From the NCBI GenBank assembly GCA_945861125.1, contig CAMASZ010000017.1:1-13077 (forward strand): DNA of 13,077 nt. Reading direction: 5' to 3'. A program made the position numbers and the translations under genes. The DNA is from Rickettsia typhi (GTDB lineage: Bacteria > Pseudomonadota > Alphaproteobacteria > Rickettsiales > UBA1997). Under the pieces are notes generated by a model. That model was given only the letters and a program-made list of their open reading frames with translations. It was not told where the DNA came from and did no database searches. Position 1 is the stretch's first letter. Each line of letters begins with the position of its first letter. Positions 12,628 to 13,077 of this stretch are shown one piece after another.

Positions 12628-12752
12628 AAAAATTTATAAATTTATTCAAAATAATTTTACTAATAATTATTCTCGATACTACACCCTCATGCGGTCGCAA
12701 ATCTGATATTGAAAAACCTAATGATTACAAAAATATTGACTATAGTGATTAA
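12624..12752 (+). CDS. short LptM-like lipoprotein after argH
   Basis: This 42-residue reading frame starts at an ATG that overlaps the argH stop (ATGA), so it is probably translated by coupling. It opens with MKKFINLFKI and an isoleucine/leucine-rich hydrophobic stretch to about residue 17. A cysteine in PSCGRKSD (Cys23) sits where a signal peptidase II lipobox would, although the residues before it (TPS) are not ideal. A short polar tail, EKPNDYKNIDYSD, follows. Many proteobacteria have a tiny lipoprotein with a CGxKG-like start directly after argH, related to YifL/LptM, which assists maturation of the LPS translocon LptD. Position, length and Cys-Gly-Arg-Lys fit that family. The conserved core is so small that the assignment rests largely on context. 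A functional LPS role is an inference. Confidence 0.7.
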   Translation: MKKFINLFKIILLIIILDTTPSCGRKSDIEKPNDYKNIDYSD

Positions 12753-12810
12753 TAATTAAATCATCATAAATTAACTAAATAAATAATTTTTTTAGCAAAA
12801 AGTATTGATT

Positions 12811-12852
12811 TTACAATATTTTTATTGTAACCAATTTATTGTTTTTAACAAT
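12811..12852. promoter_or_regulatory. two small dyads upstream of the ankyrin gene
   Basis: TTACAATA (12811-12818) pairs with TATTGTAA (12823-12830) around TTTT, and ATTGTT (12838-12843) pairs with AACAAT (12847-12852) around TTT. Both share a TTATTGT core in the same orientation, about 15 bp apart. They may be operator half-sites for the ankyrin gene or a weak terminator for argH; the first is followed by no T-run. Confidence 0.4.
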
Positions 12853-12870
12853 TAATTAAGATTTTTACTA

Positions 12871-13077
12871 ATGAAAACAGACACAAAAGAACTTAATCAA
12901 AAACTACTAATAGCCTGCGAAACTAATAACTGTGAAGAAATAATAGCACTAATTAATCAAGGTGCAAATATCAATTGTGGTGATGAAGAAATGCATAGAA
13001 CGCCTATTTATATTGCTGCTTACAATGGTCACGTTGAAGCAATTAAAACTCTAAAAGAATTAGGAGCTGATGTTAAT
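12871..13077 (+). CDS. ankyrin-repeat protein, 5' part only
   Basis: The frame opens with ATG (MKTDTKELNQ) and is open to the window edge, giving 69 residues of a longer protein. Two ankyrin repeats are visible: NQKLLIACETNNCEEIIALINQGANIN (first, slightly degenerate) and RTPIYIAAYNGHVEAIKTL followed by KELGADVN (second), with the typical TPhhhAAxxGHxExhxxLhxxGAdhN pattern. Ankyrin repeats mediate protein binding, and in host-associated bacteria many such proteins are secreted effectors, but no signal peptide is seen here and the C-terminus is missing, so location and partner are unknown. It is 118 nt after the lipoprotein gene, and the dyads in that gap suggest its own promoter. No strong Shine-Dalgarno sequence precedes the ATG. 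Confidence 0.88.
   Translation, partial: MKTDTKELNQKLLIACETNNCEEIIALINQGANINCGDEEMHRTPIYIAAYNGHVEAIKTLKELGADVN

Noticed and set aside
1..13077. CRISPR array or insertion sequence with transposase
   Set aside because: No regularly spaced repeats and no transposase or cas frame are present; the repeats seen occur two or three times only.

Overview
This window looks like an AT-rich alphaproteobacterial genome, most plausibly a host-associated lineage of the Rickettsiales type. The reasons are the alphaproteobacterial-looking tRNA-Ile(GAT) standing outside any visible rRNA operon, the very A/T-rich and Lys/Ile/Asn-rich housekeeping genes (mutM, ftsW, argH), QueH as the queuosine enzyme, and an ankyrin-repeat gene at the right edge. 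The taxonomic call is an inference and no species is claimed.

Left part (1-596): AT-rich leader, then a complete tRNA-Ile with encoded CCA (159-235). A gene-poor stretch follows, carrying a 20-bp repeat (257-276) only 21 nt beyond the tRNA.

Centre (597-8079, all minus strand): one compact five-gene type I restriction-modification cassette, transcribed in the order hsdR, a short YhcG/DUF1016-type PD-(D/E)XK nuclease, hsdS, rhuM, hsdM. Junctions are -14, +4, +12 and +17 nt, so it reads as one operon. All three core subunits look intact: HsdR has nuclease plus helicase motifs, HsdS has two target-recognition domains, HsdM has DFACGSG and NPPF. The order R-S-M with two inserted accessory genes is not the common layout. 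The cassette looks richer in G+C than its neighbours. It is bracketed by copies of the same 20-bp sequence, which on the right (8152-8224) forms a perfect 31-bp inverted repeat. This suggests an acquired cassette, although no integrase or transposase is visible.

Right part (8080-13077): a second perfect hairpin (8274-8310), then queH (minus, tRNA queuosine), divergent mutM (plus, 8-oxoguanine repair), convergent ftsW (minus, septal peptidoglycan polymerase, its stop sharing TTAA with the mutM stop), and divergent argH (plus, last step of arginine synthesis). argH is translationally coupled by ATGA to a 42-residue LptM-like lipoprotein. After an intergenic region with two small dyads comes the 5' part of an ankyrin-repeat gene cut off by the window end.

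The likely working unit is the defence cassette. HsdM2S methylates host DNA, HsdR2M2S cuts unmodified DNA, and RhuM and the small nuclease are co-expressed accessories of unknown function. The right half is mostly ordinary housekeeping.
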